This document shows positions 9,310-18,558 of a stretch of DNA of 64,000 nt, piece by piece. Both the position numbers and the translations under genes were made by a program. Source of the stretch: Paenibacillus baekrokdamisoli (GTDB lineage Bacteria; Bacillota; Bacilli; Paenibacillales; Paenibacillaceae); NCBI RefSeq assembly GCF_003945345.1, contig NZ_AP019308.1, positions 6,080,001 to 6,144,000 on the forward strand. The letters are read 5' to 3'. The stretch's first letter is position 1, and each line of letters begins with the position of its first letter. Below the pieces are notes generated by a model that saw only the letters and a program-made list of their open reading frames with translations, did not search any database and was not told the origin of the DNA.

Positions 9310-10233
9310 ATGAGCCGTAAGCCTCTGTATGGGATGTCCGTATTATCTGTATTACTTGGGGCGGTGAGTTATGGCTTACTATCGCCTTTAGTAAAACTGG
9401 CTTTTGATAAGGGATTTACCTTGGAACAAGTGACTGTGCATCAGACAGGGCTTGCTATGGTGCTATTGTGGCTGCTTGCTCTTGTGCGGTTCAAACGGTG
9501 GAAGAACCCTTTTCGCGGCGGGCAATGGGTGAAGTTATCGATTATCGGAATTGGCGGCCTCACGCTAACTACGGTATTTTTTAATCAGGCTCTTGAACGT
9601 CTTGATGCATCGCTTGCGATCGTGTTGCTTTTTCAATTCACTTGGATTACCATCTTGCTAGATAGTGTGTCGTGCAAGCAGTGGCCTGGGAAATTTCGTC
9701 TGCTAGCCATCGTAATTGTTATGATCGGGACACTGCTCGCTGTTGGAATACTAGATGAAGGTCTAGGGCGGTTTGATACGCTCGGTGTTATACTAGGATT
9801 ATTATCTGCTGTGGCTTATAGCCTATTCATATGGTGGACCGGACGGCTTGAAGGGGATCAGGATCCTGTCATTCGTTCAGCTGTTATGATGAGTGCTGGC
9901 TTTCTGCTCGTTATGCTGCTTTATGGCTCTAGGGCTATATCCAGCGATGCGGAAGGTACATTGATAGGTTGGGGACTGCTGCTTGGTGTGCTCGGGCAAG
10001 TTATTCCAACAGTACTCTTCAATATAGGTATTCCGAGAATAGGCAGCAGTTTAGCGGCATTGCTTGGCTCCTTAGAGCTCCCTGTTGCGGCGTTGACCGC
10101 ATGGGCTGTACTGGGTGAGTCCATTAGCTTAATGAAATTAATGGGTATTGTGCTGATCCTCATTGGGATCGGAATAGCTGAGCTACCTTCGGGGCCTAGA
10201 TCGGAGCGCTTAGCAAGTTTGGAGGAAAAATAG
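9310..10233 (+). CDS. EamA/DMT-family membrane transporter
   Basis: A ten-helix drug/metabolite transporter with two EamA repeats. Each half has the usual pattern of small hydrophobic helices, e.g. VLLGAVSYGLLSPLVKLAF near the N-terminus and AALLGSLELPVAALTAW in the second half. The start at 9310 (MSRKPLYG) is preferred because AGGGAGG lies 9 bp upstream; the earlier in-frame GTG at 9283 has no good ribosome site. The substrate cannot be inferred. The stop TAG abuts the GTG start of sigW, so the two genes are probably cotranscribed. Confidence 0.88.
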   Translation: MSRKPLYGMSVLSVLLGAVSYGLLSPLVKLAFDKGFTLEQVTVHQTGLAMVLLWLLALVRFKRWKNPFRGGQWVKLSIIGIGGLTLTTVFFNQALERLDASLAIVLLFQFTWITILLDSVSCKQWPGKFRLLAIVIVMIGTLLAVGILDEGLGRFDTLGVILGLLSAVAYSLFIWWTGRLEGDQDPVIRSAVMMSAGFLLVMLLYGSRAISSDAEGTLIGWGLLLGVLGQVIPTVLFNIGIPRIGSSLAALLGSLELPVAALTAWAVLGESISLMKLMGIVLILIGIGIAELPSGPRSERLASLEEK

Positions 10234-10799
10234 TGATTTCTGTTGAGGCACGGTTAGCGCGATTAGCTTTAAAAGGCGATCAGCGGGCTTTTGCCGAGAT
10301 CGTCGAGCTTTATCAGGACAAGCTTTACCATATGTCTTATCGAATGCTATACAATCGTCAGGAAGCAGAGGATGTTGTACAAGAAACGTTCCTGCGTGTT
10401 TATAAAAACCTTGCGCGATATGATGATGCAATGAAGTTCTCGACGTGGATTTATCGGATCGCGACCAATCTGTGTATCGATCGTCTTCGGAAGAGAAAGC
10501 CTGCTTATTCGCTTGATGCCGAGTCTACTGATCATGAGGGACTTGATGGGTATGCAATGATTCCAAGTGATAACCGAACTCCAGAGAGTGAGCTTATGCT
10601 CTCGGATACACAGCGCATTATTCATCAGGCGGTCGAGACCCTTCCAGCCAAATACAAATCGGTTATGGTTCTTCGGTATCTTCAGGAAATGTCTTTGCAG
10701 GAGATAAGTGATGTACTCGAAATGCCAGTAACAACGATTAAAACACGTGTGCATCGAGGCCGGGAATTCCTTCGTAAAAAGCTCGAGCATAAGCTATAG
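10233..10799 (+). CDS. sigW: ECF RNA polymerase sigma factor SigW
   Basis: A 188-aa ECF sigma factor. Region 2 is seen in RAFAEIVELYQDKLYHMSYR and the EAEDVVQETFLRVYKNL segment. Region 4 is the helix-turn-helix MSLQEISDVLEMPVTTIKTR. SigW controls the envelope-stress and antimicrobial-resistance regulon in Bacillus. The start is GTG after TTGGAGGAAAAA. The next gene is its anti-sigma factor, as in the family. Identity as SigW rather than another ECF sigma rests on context (rsiW-like gene, then cdaA-cdaR-glmM) and sequence feel. Confidence 0.92.
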   Translation: MISVEARLARLALKGDQRAFAEIVELYQDKLYHMSYRMLYNRQEAEDVVQETFLRVYKNLARYDDAMKFSTWIYRIATNLCIDRLRKRKPAYSLDAESTDHEGLDGYAMIPSDNRTPESELMLSDTQRIIHQAVETLPAKYKSVMVLRYLQEMSLQEISDVLEMPVTTIKTRVHRGREFLRKKLEHKL

Positions 10800-10946
10800 A
10801 CGAGCGTAATGAAGCAAATGGAAATATCTTTGTTCATTAAATGTGAAATATTGGGCGCTATTGTTGTGCAAATAAGTGAAACATCATTGCTTCCCATACG
10901 TATCGTATACGACAGCGAATAAACAGCGAAGGAAGGAATGGCTGCT

Positions 10947-11573
10947 ATGAATTGCAAAGTCGCCATCGTCTGGATACATGATTACCTAGACGACGACCTG
11001 CCCCATGATAATGTGGCTGAATTAAAGGCACATTTGTTTTCCTGCCCGGCATGCTGCGCGAGACTCGAGCAATTAGAGCGAACGGAAGCACTGGCCCACA
11101 AAATGATGGATTCCTGCGTGGTCATTGATGCCGGCCACTCTGTGCAGCTTAAAGAGCGCATCATGAGCGCCTTGCCTTACAAACGGCGTGCTGCATCGAG
11201 TTTCACAAGATGGATTCGCAATCACCCTGCTATTACCGTTGCTGCTGTCTTTGCTCTTGTGATGTTCGCTAGCTTCACGGCAATGTGGGAGCAGAATACG
11301 GATTTGACCGTTCGCGGTTCGGACCTTGCACAGGTTGTTATTGAAGGAGATACGGTTACAGTTCCTGTCGGCGCACATATTAATGGTGATCTGACGGTGT
11401 CGAATGGAACGGCCAATGTACTTGGAGACGTTGAAGGTGATGTGACGGTTATTGGAGGTTCATTATACCAAGCTTCGACCGCTCATATATCCGGACAAGT
11501 GAAGAAAATTGACCAAGCCTTGGATTGGTTTTGGTATAAAGTTACAAACTCTATGAGCAGTTTGGCTTATTGA
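10947..11573 (+). CDS. rsiW: Anti-sigma-W factor RsiW with bactofilin-like tail
   Basis: A single-pass membrane protein that holds SigW inactive until cleaved. The N-terminal zinc anti-sigma domain has C3 and the H-x3-C-x2-C motif (HLFSCPACC). One TM helix (about residues 90-110, ITVAAVFALVMFASFTAMW) separates it from an extracellular part. That part contains repeats of the type GAHINGDLTVSNGTANVLGD, resembling polymer-forming bactofilin/DUF4097 beta-helix turns. I start at 10947 because the ATG at 10938 lies too close to GAAGGAAGG. The 147-bp gap after sigW holds no gene. Confidence 0.88.
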   Translation: MNCKVAIVWIHDYLDDDLPHDNVAELKAHLFSCPACCARLEQLERTEALAHKMMDSCVVIDAGHSVQLKERIMSALPYKRRAASSFTRWIRNHPAITVAAVFALVMFASFTAMWEQNTDLTVRGSDLAQVVIEGDTVTVPVGAHINGDLTVSNGTANVLGDVEGDVTVIGGSLYQASTAHISGQVKKIDQALDWFWYKVTNSMSSLAY

Positions 11574-11581
11574 TTGAGCTG

Positions 11582-11606
11582 CCTCCCTAATATGGGAGGT
11601 TTTTTT
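11582..11606 (+). terminator. Terminator of sigW-rsiW
   Basis: CCTCCC (11582-11587) pairs with GGGAGG (11594-11599), followed by seven T. It lies just after the rsiW stop codon. Confidence 0.88.
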
Positions 11607-11710
11607 GTAAAAAAAAAGGATTTGCAACCCCGTTTCTAGAAAAGAATAAGGTTAAGAATCCGTTATAAGGATTAGAGATACCTGGGTAATGGGTCGTTGG
11701 GGGTTGAGGA

Positions 11711-12550
11711 ATGAACTATTTCGCTGATTTGACTTGGAAAGAGTGGATCAAGGATCTAATTGATATCTCCATAGTCAGCTATATTATTTATAAAATGATT
11801 TTGCTTGTTCGCGGAACAAAAGCGGTGCAGCTGCTTAAAGGAATTTTTGTTCTTGTGGGTACTTGGGCGATCAGTACCTGGTTTAATTTGTATACGCTCA
11901 AATGGTTGATGAATCAGATGTTTACCTTTGGTGTTGTGACCGTGCTTATTATTTTTCAACCGGAGCTTCGCCGGGCACTGGAGCAGCTTGGACGCGGTAA
12001 GTTGTTCAGCCGGTCGTCAGTCGTGGAGCGGGATGTCAGTGAACGTATTAATGAGATCATTAAGTCCATTAACTATATGGCGAAGCGTAAAATCGGAGCA
12101 CTAATCGTGTTTGAGCGAAGTACAGGGCTATCTGACTATATTGAGTCTGGGATTCAGATGGAGTCGATTGTTAGCTCGGAGCTGCTCATTAATATTTTCA
12201 TCCCGAATACGCCGCTCCATGATGGAGCTGTCATCATTAGAGGCAATCAAATTATGGCTGCCGGCTGTTACTTACCTTTGTCGGAGAATCCGTTCATTAG
12301 CAAGGAGCTTGGTACGCGCCACCGAGCAGGTATTGGTGTGACCGAGGTTTGTGACGCGGTTTCAATTATCGTATCCGAAGAAACGGGACAAGTTTCTCTT
12401 GCTGTTGGTGGAATGATTGTTCGCGATATTAAGGAAGAATCGTTGATATCCAAGCTTTTCGAAGAACTGAATACAAATCCGAAGCCTCGTGAAAGACAAG
12501 GGTCAAAGGTACCTTTCTGGAGACGGAAAGGGGGGAATGAGAATGGATAA
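11711..12550 (+). CDS. cdaA: Diadenylate cyclase CdaA
   Basis: Makes cyclic di-AMP from two ATP at the membrane. The N-terminus has three TM helices (about residues 13-95). The DAC domain carries the catalytic DGA (D171-A173, in LHDGAVI) and the GTRHR motif (R203-R205). The C-terminus is short and basic. It overlaps cdaR and precedes glmM; cdaA-cdaR-glmM is the conserved operon in which CdaR and GlmM regulate the cyclase and link c-di-AMP to cell-wall precursor synthesis. Confidence 0.97.
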   Translation: MNYFADLTWKEWIKDLIDISIVSYIIYKMILLVRGTKAVQLLKGIFVLVGTWAISTWFNLYTLKWLMNQMFTFGVVTVLIIFQPELRRALEQLGRGKLFSRSSVVERDVSERINEIIKSINYMAKRKIGALIVFERSTGLSDYIESGIQMESIVSSELLINIFIPNTPLHDGAVIIRGNQIMAAGCYLPLSENPFISKELGTRHRAGIGVTEVCDAVSIIVSEETGQVSLAVGGMIVRDIKEESLISKLFEELNTNPKPRERQGSKVPFWRRKGGNENG

Positions 12551-14015
12551 GTGGCTTAGTAATCCCACCGCTCTCAAAATCATTTCTTTAGCCATTGGCA
12601 TTCTGCTGTGGGCTGTCGTTCATTTTGATTCGGATCGTTCACCTAATACGGTAGCTTCTCTAACCGAGACGAAGGAAATTGATGGAATTCAAGTGAAGGC
12701 AATAGGCATGGATGAGAAGAACTATGCGCTTCGATTACTAGAGCCTTCAGTCGTGCATTTGACGGTTCGGGGATCACGTTCGGATCTTATTTCGGCGACC
12801 CCGAACGATTTTCAAGTGACAGTGGATTTGAGCAAAGCTACCGAAGGGCGAATGGTTGTACCAGTGACGGTGAGCCTGCCTCGCGGCTTGGAACGAGTTG
12901 ATGTGAAGCCAAGCAGTGTAACCGTTGTGCTCGAGAGGATCCTTACGAAGGAATTCGAGGTCAGTGTTAAGGCGGTAGGTAATCCTGGTCAGGGCTACAA
13001 AACGGGTCAGGCCATCGTTAAGCCGAACAACCGTGTGCACGTAACCTTACCTAAGGATCAGATGGATGAGGTCTCTTTTGTAGGTGGATCCATCTCTGTA
13101 GATGGCATAGAGGAAACGGTTAACGAGAAGAAGATGAAGATTATTGTGCTGGACAAAGATGGGAACGAAATGAGTGATGCACTTGTGAACCCAAGTGTTG
13201 TTGAGGTCGAAATACCGATCACGAAGCCATTCAAGAAGCTTCCACTTCAGTTCGGATTCATAGGTAAATTACCGGATGGACTGGCGATATCCTCCTTCAA
13301 ACCAAGTGTGGATACGGTCACGGTATATGGGCCGCAAGACGTGCTCGATAAGTACGATTTTTACGATGGATTGCAAATAGACTTGTCCAAGATGACGCAA
13401 TCAGGTACGATAAGTCTCGACATTAAACCTGAAGCAGGCTTGTCAACGGTAGATCCGACAACGGTTACCATAGACTACACGATTGTCCCAGAATCCTTGA
13501 AGGTACTATCGAAGCTCAAGATAACGCTTATTGGACTTTCGGATGGACTGAAGGCGAAAGTTGCTGTACCAGCTAATGGTACTGTGGACGCAACGGTGAA
13601 AGGCGCACCTCTCATTCTTGCTGATATTGGAGTCAAGGATGTGCAATTAGTCGCTGACTTGAGTGGACTTGGACCTGGCAGTCATGTGGTGCCACTCGAC
13701 ATTCATTTGCCGCGCTTTGTGAATTCGGGTACGGATGTCCCGCTTAGCATTACGGTGGAGATTACGGATGGTACGGCAACGACTACACCTACTGCACCTA
13801 CATCAGCCGGTCCTACGAGCAAAGGAGCGGGAGCTTCGGGTAATGGCAGCACCAATAACGGCACGAGTGCAAATAATGAATCAACGCCTGCTGACGGTGC
13901 AGGCACAGGTTCGGGAAATGGTACAGATCCCGGCACTGGAACAGATAACAACACAACGAATCCAAATTCTAATAACGCTCCTCAGGAGCAACCAGTTACA
14001 GCCACTAAAACATGA
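12543..14015 (+). CDS. cdaR: CdaA regulator CdaR, YbbR domains
   Basis: A membrane-anchored protein with one N-terminal TM helix (ALKIISLAIGILLWAVVHF) and about four extracellular YbbR repeats, known to modulate CdaA. I choose the ATG at 12543 (MDKWLSN) since AAAGGGGG lies 7 bp before it; the ATG at 12537 is too close. It overlaps cdaA by 8 bp. The last 80 residues form a low-complexity T/S/G/N-rich tail (TPTAPTSAGPTSKG and following) not needed for the fold and probably variable among strains. Confidence 0.94.
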   Translation: MDKWLSNPTALKIISLAIGILLWAVVHFDSDRSPNTVASLTETKEIDGIQVKAIGMDEKNYALRLLEPSVVHLTVRGSRSDLISATPNDFQVTVDLSKATEGRMVVPVTVSLPRGLERVDVKPSSVTVVLERILTKEFEVSVKAVGNPGQGYKTGQAIVKPNNRVHVTLPKDQMDEVSFVGGSISVDGIEETVNEKKMKIIVLDKDGNEMSDALVNPSVVEVEIPITKPFKKLPLQFGFIGKLPDGLAISSFKPSVDTVTVYGPQDVLDKYDFYDGLQIDLSKMTQSGTISLDIKPEAGLSTVDPTTVTIDYTIVPESLKVLSKLKITLIGLSDGLKAKVAVPANGTVDATVKGAPLILADIGVKDVQLVADLSGLGPGSHVVPLDIHLPRFVNSGTDVPLSITVEITDGTATTTPTAPTSAGPTSKGAGASGNGSTNNGTSANNESTPADGAGTGSGNGTDPGTGTDNNTTNPNSNNAPQEQPVTATKT

Positions 14016-14039
14016 ACAGGTTGAAGGAGATCGTACAAC

Positions 14040-15386
14040 ATGGGAAAATATTTCGGAACAGATGGTGTGCGTGGGGTAGCTAACCGAGAGCTCACGCCAG
14101 AACTTGCTTACAAAATTGGCCGCTGCGGCGGATACGTACTGGCTGGTCAAGCTGAGAAGCCAAAAGTGGTTATCGGACTCGATACCCGAATTTCTGGACC
14201 AATGCTGGAAGCAGCATTAATCGCAGGCCTGCTCTCAATTGGGGCTAGTGTTATTCGTCTCGGTGTTGTATCAACGCCAGCGGTTGCTTATTTGACTCGT
14301 GTTCTTGGCGCTGATGCAGGCGTTATGATCTCGGCTTCACATAACCCCGTAGAAGATAATGGCATTAAGTTCTTTGGCGGCGATGGCTTCAAGCTCTCGG
14401 ATGATACAGAGAATGAGATCGAGCGTCTAATGGATGCTCAGACGGATGAGCTGCCTCGTCCAGAGGGCGGAGAAATCGGTTTGGTTACGGTGGAGGATCA
14501 GGCTAAGCGTCTATATATCGACTTCTTAAAAACGACAGTAGAGCATTCATTCGCTGGCAAGAAAATTGTGCTGGATTGTGCAAATGGCGCTGCTTATTCC
14601 TTGGCACCAACCGTGTTCCGTGAGCTGGGAGCAGAGGTTATTGTTGTTGGAGCGGAGCCAAATGGACTTAATATTAATGATGGTGTAGGTTCGACCCATC
14701 CAGAATACTTACGCGATGAAGTGCTGAGGCAAGGTGCAGACCTTGGACTTTCCTTCGATGGTGATGCTGATCGTCTGATCGCGATTGATGAGAACGGGGA
14801 AGAGCTCGATGGTGATTTCTTGCTTTGTATTTGTGGAGACGCGATGAAGCGGGCTGGCACGTTGAAGAGCGATACAATCGTTACGACGGTAATGAGCAAT
14901 ATCGGCTTCTTCAAGGCCGTTCAGAAGCTTGGCTTGAAGACTGCACAAACAGCGGTTGGAGATCGGTATGTGATGGAAGAGATGCGCCGCGGAGGCTTTA
15001 ACCTAGGTGGGGAGCAATCCGGTCATGTTATTTTCCTCGATTACAATACGACAGGCGATGGTATACTTACGGGACTTCAGCTTCTGAATACACTTGTAGC
15101 TTCAGGTCAAAAGCTGAGTGAACTGAAATCATTGATGCGGAAATATCCACAGACGCTTGTAAACGTGCGTGTACAGGATAAGAGCACCTTCAAGGATAAC
15201 CTAGCTATCGCTGCTGCAATTGCTGAAGTCGAGCAAGAGCTAGGGGATAACGGCCGCGTGCTGGTGCGTGCTTCTGGTACAGAGTCCCTTATTCGTGTCA
15301 TGGCAGAAGGGCCTGAGAAGGAAGAGGTTGCTGCTTACGTTTCGCGTATCGTAGAAATTGTTAAAGCAGAGCTCGGCGGAGTTTAA
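14040..15386 (+). CDS. glmM: Phosphoglucosamine mutase GlmM
   Basis: Converts glucosamine-6-phosphate to glucosamine-1-phosphate for UDP-GlcNAc synthesis. The phosphoserine loop ISASHNP places the catalytic serine at S100. The metal loop DGDADR and the C-terminal phosphate-binding RASGTESLIRV are intact. The length of 448 aa is standard. GAAGGAGAT precedes the start. It is the third gene of the cdaA-cdaR-glmM operon, and glmS, which acts one step earlier, lies downstream. Confidence 0.98.
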   Translation: MGKYFGTDGVRGVANRELTPELAYKIGRCGGYVLAGQAEKPKVVIGLDTRISGPMLEAALIAGLLSIGASVIRLGVVSTPAVAYLTRVLGADAGVMISASHNPVEDNGIKFFGGDGFKLSDDTENEIERLMDAQTDELPRPEGGEIGLVTVEDQAKRLYIDFLKTTVEHSFAGKKIVLDCANGAAYSLAPTVFRELGAEVIVVGAEPNGLNINDGVGSTHPEYLRDEVLRQGADLGLSFDGDADRLIAIDENGEELDGDFLLCICGDAMKRAGTLKSDTIVTTVMSNIGFFKAVQKLGLKTAQTAVGDRYVMEEMRRGGFNLGGEQSGHVIFLDYNTTGDGILTGLQLLNTLVASGQKLSELKSLMRKYPQTLVNVRVQDKSTFKDNLAIAAAIAEVEQELGDNGRVLVRASGTESLIRVMAEGPEKEEVAAYVSRIVEIVKAELGGV

Positions 15387-15444
15387 GTGCAGTCATAAGA
15401 AAAATACGAATATGTCCTTATAAAATCATCATATAGTCGCAGAT

Positions 15445-15498
15445 GCGGGCAGTCTTTGGGTGCAGATGAAATATCTGTACTCGGGACTGCCTGTATTT
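15445..15498 (+). terminator. Terminator of cdaA-cdaR-glmM
   Basis: GGGCAGTC (15447-15454) pairs with GACTGCCT (15485-15492); inside the loop GTGCAGAT pairs with ATCTGTAC. The stem is followed by a weak T-rich stretch. It separates glmM from the independent glmS promoter. Confidence 0.65.
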
Positions 15499-15620
15499 AT
15501 TAGGGTGGAATTCAAGAATGATATGGCTTTGCGCCCATGACAATAGTTGGAAAACGACGAATTAGAGCGAGTAGATAACAGACTATTTTCCATCATGAAG
15601 GCCGTTTTTATGTGAAATAG

Positions 15621-15649
15621 TTGCACCATGGCGGTAAAATGAATATGAT
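15621..15649 (+). promoter_or_regulatory. glmS promoter
   Basis: TTGCAC (15621-15626), a 17-bp spacer and TATGAT (15644-15649). A start near 15656 would put about 50 nt of leader before the ribozyme cleavage site. Confidence 0.65.
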
Positions 15650-15706
15650 AGGAAGTATGATTCCAGAAATGAAAGCGAGGATCGATTGTTTCATAAGGCT
15701 ACACAA

Positions 15707-15902
15707 GCGCCAGAGCTTGCGCGGGCTGCCCTATACATGGTTCATGCTGTAGTAAGATGAACAGCTGTAGAAGGTGGACGGCAAGCTGACGAGGTGGAGG
15801 TGTTCGGAATTTTCGGCGGGGACCTCCCGGTTATGCATTTGATCGTGAGCCGATACTCAAAACGACCGGGCGACTGGGCGGACAAAGGTACGGCATAAAT
15901 GC
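15707..15902 (+). ncRNA. glmS ribozyme-riboswitch
   Basis: Matches the glmS catalytic riboswitch, which cuts its own mRNA when bound to glucosamine-6-phosphate. Cleavage falls between A15706 and G15707 in the AAGCGCCAG start. GCTTGC (15715-15720) pairs with GCAAGC (15781-15786) in P2. The core has TGACGAGGTGGAGG, TTTCGGCGGGGACCTCCCGG (15810-15831 region) and the downstream GGACAAAGGTACGG. GCATTT (15835-15840) pairs with AAATGC (15897-15902). It lies 580 nt before the glmS ATG, much further than is usual. Confidence 0.95.
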
Positions 15903-16224
15903 TTGATAGGTTGTTTATGCGCAGACGGCAACGGAGGCTTGTTTGCGTGTAGGTACAGGTCAAGGGTCAGCGCTTTGCAGCGCTATTCTCCTGGCTTGGT
16001 TTGTTGTGCGGTGAGTCACTTGGGCTGCATCGTAGTCATGAAGCATAAGAGCAGCCATGAGGCTGCATGATAGTGATAAGGTTCTAGAAGTGCCTGTAAG
16101 AGAGGCTCTTTCTGTTCGAGATGAATGGCAGCGTGTTTAGAGTAGAGCTGCGCTTTATTTCTTATTGTCTTTTTCCCATTTGTTCACGGTGCCGACTGCA
16201 AGAGGCGGCTTTTGTTCAAATATC

Positions 16225-16410
16225 AGAAAGTATTATTTTGCTTATCTGTTTCTGATCATTTGTGGAAGGAACTTGCATGGCCGCTAGAGTACGGCGTCAG
16301 CCGTTTCTTCTTAAAATATAAGAAAGTATAAGTTTCCTCAATACTTTGCTTATATTTCAGAGGGAAGAAACTTGCTTCACCGCCAAGGACGGTGATAGCC
16401 GTTTCTTCTT
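16225..16410 (+). repeat. Two diverged repeat modules in the glmS leader
   Basis: Copy A (16225-16312) and copy B (16321-16410) both start AGAAAGTAT, contain TTTGCTTAT, a GGAAGGAAC/GGAAGAAAC segment, and end in a GC-rich piece closing with AGCCGTTTCTTCTT. The second copy contains CACCGCCAAGGACGG, shared with a segment near 60060. ATATAAGAAAGTAT (16316 on) pairs with ATACTTTGCTTATAT (16341-16355). The rest of 15903-16482 shows no gene; a ribosome site (ACGGAGG) precedes glmS. Confidence 0.65.
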
Positions 16411-16482
16411 GGGCCGTCTACTTGCTTATTTGTGGTATCCGTCCACTTGGGAACCTAACCCAAAATACGGAGGCTATTATAT

Positions 16483-18315
16483 ATGTGTGGAATTGTAGGC
16501 TATATCGGTAAACGCGAATCTCAGGGTATTTTGATCGAAGGACTTAAGAAGCTTGAATATCGGGGATATGACTCCGCTGGTATTGCTGTTTTTACAGAGA
16601 ATGGACTTGAAGTACGCAAGACAATTGGTCGCCTTGTTAACCTTGAAGGAAAACTAGAAGGTGAGCCGTTAATCGGATCTGTCGGAATTGGTCATACACG
16701 CTGGGCAACACATGGCAAGCCGTCGGATGTGAATTCGCATCCACATACAGATAATTCGCTTAAATTCTCTGTCGTTCATAACGGAATTATTGAGAATTAC
16801 CTGGATCTTAAAGAAGAGCTGGCGGCTAAAGGCTGTGAATTTGTATCCGAAACGGATACAGAGGTCATCTCTCATCTCATCGCAGAAGAGTATGACGGCA
16901 ATATCGTTGAAGCGGTGCAGCGTGCGGTCAAACGGATGCGTGGTGCCTATGCACTTGGCGTATTGACAGAGTATGAGCCAGATCGTCTAGTTGCCGTTCG
17001 TAATGCGAGTCCGCTTGTAATCGGAATTGGTGATGGAGAGAACTTTATTGGTTCAGATATTCCAGCGATCCTTGAGCATACGCGTAATGTGTACATTTTA
17101 GATGACGGTGAAATGGCTATTCTGACGAAGAATGGCGTCGAACTGATGACGATCACTGGCGAAATTATTTCCAAGGAAATATTTCATGTCGATTGGGATC
17201 TGGTTACTGCGGAGAAAGCTGGATTCGATCATTTTATGCTGAAGGAGATCTATGAGCAGCCGAAGGCTTATCGCAACACCATGATGGGTCGTGTGTCGGA
17301 GGATGGTCGTTCAGTCCATTTGAAAGAAATCGGCATGACACCTGAGCAAATTCGTGGAATCAGTAAAGTGCATATTGTTGCTTGTGGAACGGCTTATCAC
17401 GCTGGACTTGTTGGTAAATCTGTCATTGAAAGCTTAGCGCGTATCCCAGTAGAAACCGATGTGGCATCGGAATATCGTTATCGCTCACCGATTATTACTC
17501 CAGATACACTTGTTATTGTCGTGAGCCAATCCGGCGAAACAGCTGATACACTGGCGGCACTACGTGAAGCTAAGCGCTGCGGTGCACGGGTACTTGCGAT
17601 TACGAATGTAGTTGGTAGTTCCGTATCGCGTGAAGCTGATGATGTGATGATTACACAAGCAGGACCAGAAATTGCAGTAGCATCGACTAAAGCTTACACT
17701 TCACAATTGATTGCCTTCTATCTGCTAGGTCTATATCTTGCAGATACGCTCGGTACCAAAGATCGGGAATGGATTGCAAACGTATTGACTGCGATGCATG
17801 AGCTGCCTGAGCAAGTGGAGTCCATCCTTGAGCAATCGATGGTGTTTAAGCAGATCGCTGAATCTATGGCCAAACACGATAATCTGTTCTTCATCGGGCG
17901 TGGCGTGGATTTTGCAGTCGCTCAAGAAGGCTCGCTTAAGCTAAAGGAGATTTCTTATATTCACTCCGAGGCCTATGCAGCTGGTGAGCTCAAGCATGGT
18001 ACATTGGCGCTGATCGAGGAAGGTATTCCTGTGATCTCTGTTATTACGCAGGAAGAATTGTATGAGAAAACACTTAGCAACATTAAAGAAGTGAAGGCTC
18101 GTGGCGCCCATGTTCTCGCAATTGTAAATGCAGGACTCGAGGATGAAGTTGCGAAGTCTGTAGATGAGATCTTCGCGATTCCGAAGACTCTGCCCGTGCT
18201 TGCACCGGCGTTGTCGGTCGTGCCTCTGCAGCTGATCGCGTATTACGCTTCGCTGGCTCGCGGTAATGATGTGGATAAACCGCGTAATTTGGCGAAGAGT
18301 GTGACGGTGGAGTAG
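16483..18315 (+). CDS. glmS: Glutamine-fructose-6-phosphate aminotransferase GlmS
   Basis: Makes glucosamine-6-phosphate from fructose-6-phosphate and glutamine, the first step of amino-sugar and cell-wall synthesis. The N-terminal glutaminase begins MCGIVGYIG, with C2 as nucleophile. Two SIS domains follow (VSQSGETADTLAAL and the second around VAQEGSLKLKEI), and the C-terminus ends LAKSVTVE, the conserved tail over which Tn7 TnsD binds. The 610-aa length is standard. It is controlled by the upstream ribozyme. A Tn7-like element begins 24 bp after the stop codon. Confidence 0.98.
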   Translation: MCGIVGYIGKRESQGILIEGLKKLEYRGYDSAGIAVFTENGLEVRKTIGRLVNLEGKLEGEPLIGSVGIGHTRWATHGKPSDVNSHPHTDNSLKFSVVHNGIIENYLDLKEELAAKGCEFVSETDTEVISHLIAEEYDGNIVEAVQRAVKRMRGAYALGVLTEYEPDRLVAVRNASPLVIGIGDGENFIGSDIPAILEHTRNVYILDDGEMAILTKNGVELMTITGEIISKEIFHVDWDLVTAEKAGFDHFMLKEIYEQPKAYRNTMMGRVSEDGRSVHLKEIGMTPEQIRGISKVHIVACGTAYHAGLVGKSVIESLARIPVETDVASEYRYRSPIITPDTLVIVVSQSGETADTLAALREAKRCGARVLAITNVVGSSVSREADDVMITQAGPEIAVASTKAYTSQLIAFYLLGLYLADTLGTKDREWIANVLTAMHELPEQVESILEQSMVFKQIAESMAKHDNLFFIGRGVDFAVAQEGSLKLKEISYIHSEAYAAGELKHGTLALIEEGIPVISVITQEELYEKTLSNIKEVKARGAHVLAIVNAGLEDEVAKSVDEIFAIPKTLPVLAPALSVVPLQLIAYYASLARGNDVDKPRNLAKSVTVE

Positions 18316-18339
18316 GGCGGGAGTATACACTTGTTTTTG

Positions 18340-18426
18340 TGTCTGGTGACATTAAAGTTAGTGTCTTGACATTATAGTTGGTGTCTTGACAATAAAGTTA
18401 GTGTTTTTACAACAGAGTTGGTGTCT
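18340..18426 (+). repeat. glmS-proximal end with four TnsB-type sites
   Basis: Four directly abutting 20-bp units: TGACATTAAAGTTAGTGTCT (18347-18366), TGACATTATAGTTGGTGTCT (18367-18386), TGACAATAAAGTTAGTGTTT (18387-18406) and TTACAACAGAGTTGGTGTCT (18407-18426). The tip itself is TGTCTGG at 18340. Tn7 sites have the form GACAATAAAGTCTTAAACT, so resemblance is clear. The dense arrangement equals the Tn7 right end, which also faces glmS. Confidence 0.85.
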
Positions 18427-18501
18427 AAAGGTTTATTAAACAGCGACTTTTGGTTAAAATGGAAATAGGATCATCTAGAATTGCAGAAAAACAATTTATA
18501 G

Positions 18502-18543
18502 CTAATGGCTTCGCCCTTTGTTTTCAGAGGGCGAAGCCATTAG
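18502..18543. terminator. Perfect 16-bp hairpin inside the element end
   Basis: CTAATGGCTTCGCCCT (18502-18517) pairs perfectly with AGGGCGAAGCCATTAG (18528-18543), followed by TCGTTTT. It could stop glmS transcripts from entering the element, or transcripts moving outward, since the native glmS terminator has been displaced by the insertion. Confidence 0.55.
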
Positions 18544-18558
18544 TCGTTTTAAGGGGAA

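Noticed and set aside
18347..18426. CRISPR array
   Set aside because: The four 20-bp units abut without spacers and reappear inverted at the far end, which fits transposase binding sites.
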